Assembly: GCA_035294325.1 (NCBI GenBank)
Contig: DATGLE010000070.1
Coordinates: forward strand, 1-5,618
Origin: DATGLE01 sp035294325
GTDB lineage: Bacteria; Chloroflexota; Ktedonobacteria; Ktedonobacterales; Ktedonobacteraceae
Direction of reading: 5' to 3'
DNA length: 5,618 bases
Shown one piece after another: positions 5,589 through 5,618 of this stretch. The translations under genes were made by a program, and so were the position numbers. Below the pieces are notes generated by a model. The model was not told the DNA's origin, did not search any database, and saw only the letters and a list, made by a program, of their open reading frames with translations. How positions within the stretch are numbered: position 1 is the first letter of the stretch; each line of letters opens with the position of its first letter.

Positions 5589-5615
5589 GGTTCATCCTCC
5601 AGCGGAGGGTGAACC
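5589..5615 (+). repeat. 12-bp inverted repeat at the window edge
   Basis: GGTTCATCCTCC (5589-5600) pairs with GGAGGGTGAACC (5604-5615) across a 3-nt AGC loop, eleven Watson-Crick pairs and one U-G. Only three bases follow before the window ends, so it cannot be told whether a T-run makes it a terminator or whether it belongs to a downstream leader. If the RNA continues past 5574 this could be the second of two tandem terminators. Confidence 0.6.
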
Positions 5616-5618
5616 CCA

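Noticed and set aside
5443..5618. Minus-strand gene ending in the last 180 bases (frame open for about 43 codons from the window edge)
   Set aside because: The translation shows no motif, and the self-complementary hairpins explain the sequence better.

Overview
The window looks like chromosomal DNA of a moderately GC-rich bacterium. The Thr/Pro/Ser-rich linkers on membrane-anchored surface proteins, the housekeeping gene types and the general style suggest a Chloroflexota member, possibly of the Ktedonobacteria. That placement is an impression from sequence style, not a demonstrated identification. All supported genes are on the + strand.

Layout. Positions 1-114 hold the last 37 codons of an unrecognised gene. 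After a short intergenic stretch with a -10-like box comes fdhD (242-1102), the sulfurtransferase that activates formate dehydrogenase. A 43-bp gap carries a good sigma-70 type promoter whose -10 box lies only 6 bp before the ATG of mnmE (1146-2573), so the mnmE mRNA is probably leaderless. mnmE encodes the tRNA wobble-uridine modification GTPase and appears complete, including the C-terminal FCIGK.

Two tandem paralogues follow (2583-3848 and 3883-5097), the first only 9 bp after mnmE. Each encodes a membrane-anchored extracytoplasmic protein with a Pro/Thr/Ser linker and a core of about 335 residues carrying eight conserved cysteines. The spacing of strand-like segments, with a GNEE motif early and a VVEGTG motif late, resembles clan GH-A glycoside hydrolases (TIM barrel, Glu acid/base and Glu nucleophile). 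I do not recognise a named family. The second copy is preceded by a strong Shine-Dalgarno and a four-codon ORF that ends in frame three codons before the GTG start.

The last 520 bases (5098-5618) hold no convincing long gene, but they are the least explained and perhaps most interesting part. An A/T-rich UP-like block and a near-consensus promoter (TTGACA, 17 bp, CATAAT) lead into about 370 nt of highly foldable sequence. The predicted 5' end pairs with a site 130 nt downstream. The folded segment contains a 15-codon leader ORF with its own GGAGG, then several GC-rich stem-loops, and it ends in a long hairpin followed by TTTT. A further perfect-looking hairpin abuts the window edge. It is either an undescribed noncoding RNA or an attenuator-type leader for a gene beyond the window. 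No standard RNA class (RNase P, tmRNA, SRP, 6S, T-box, common riboswitches) could be matched with confidence.
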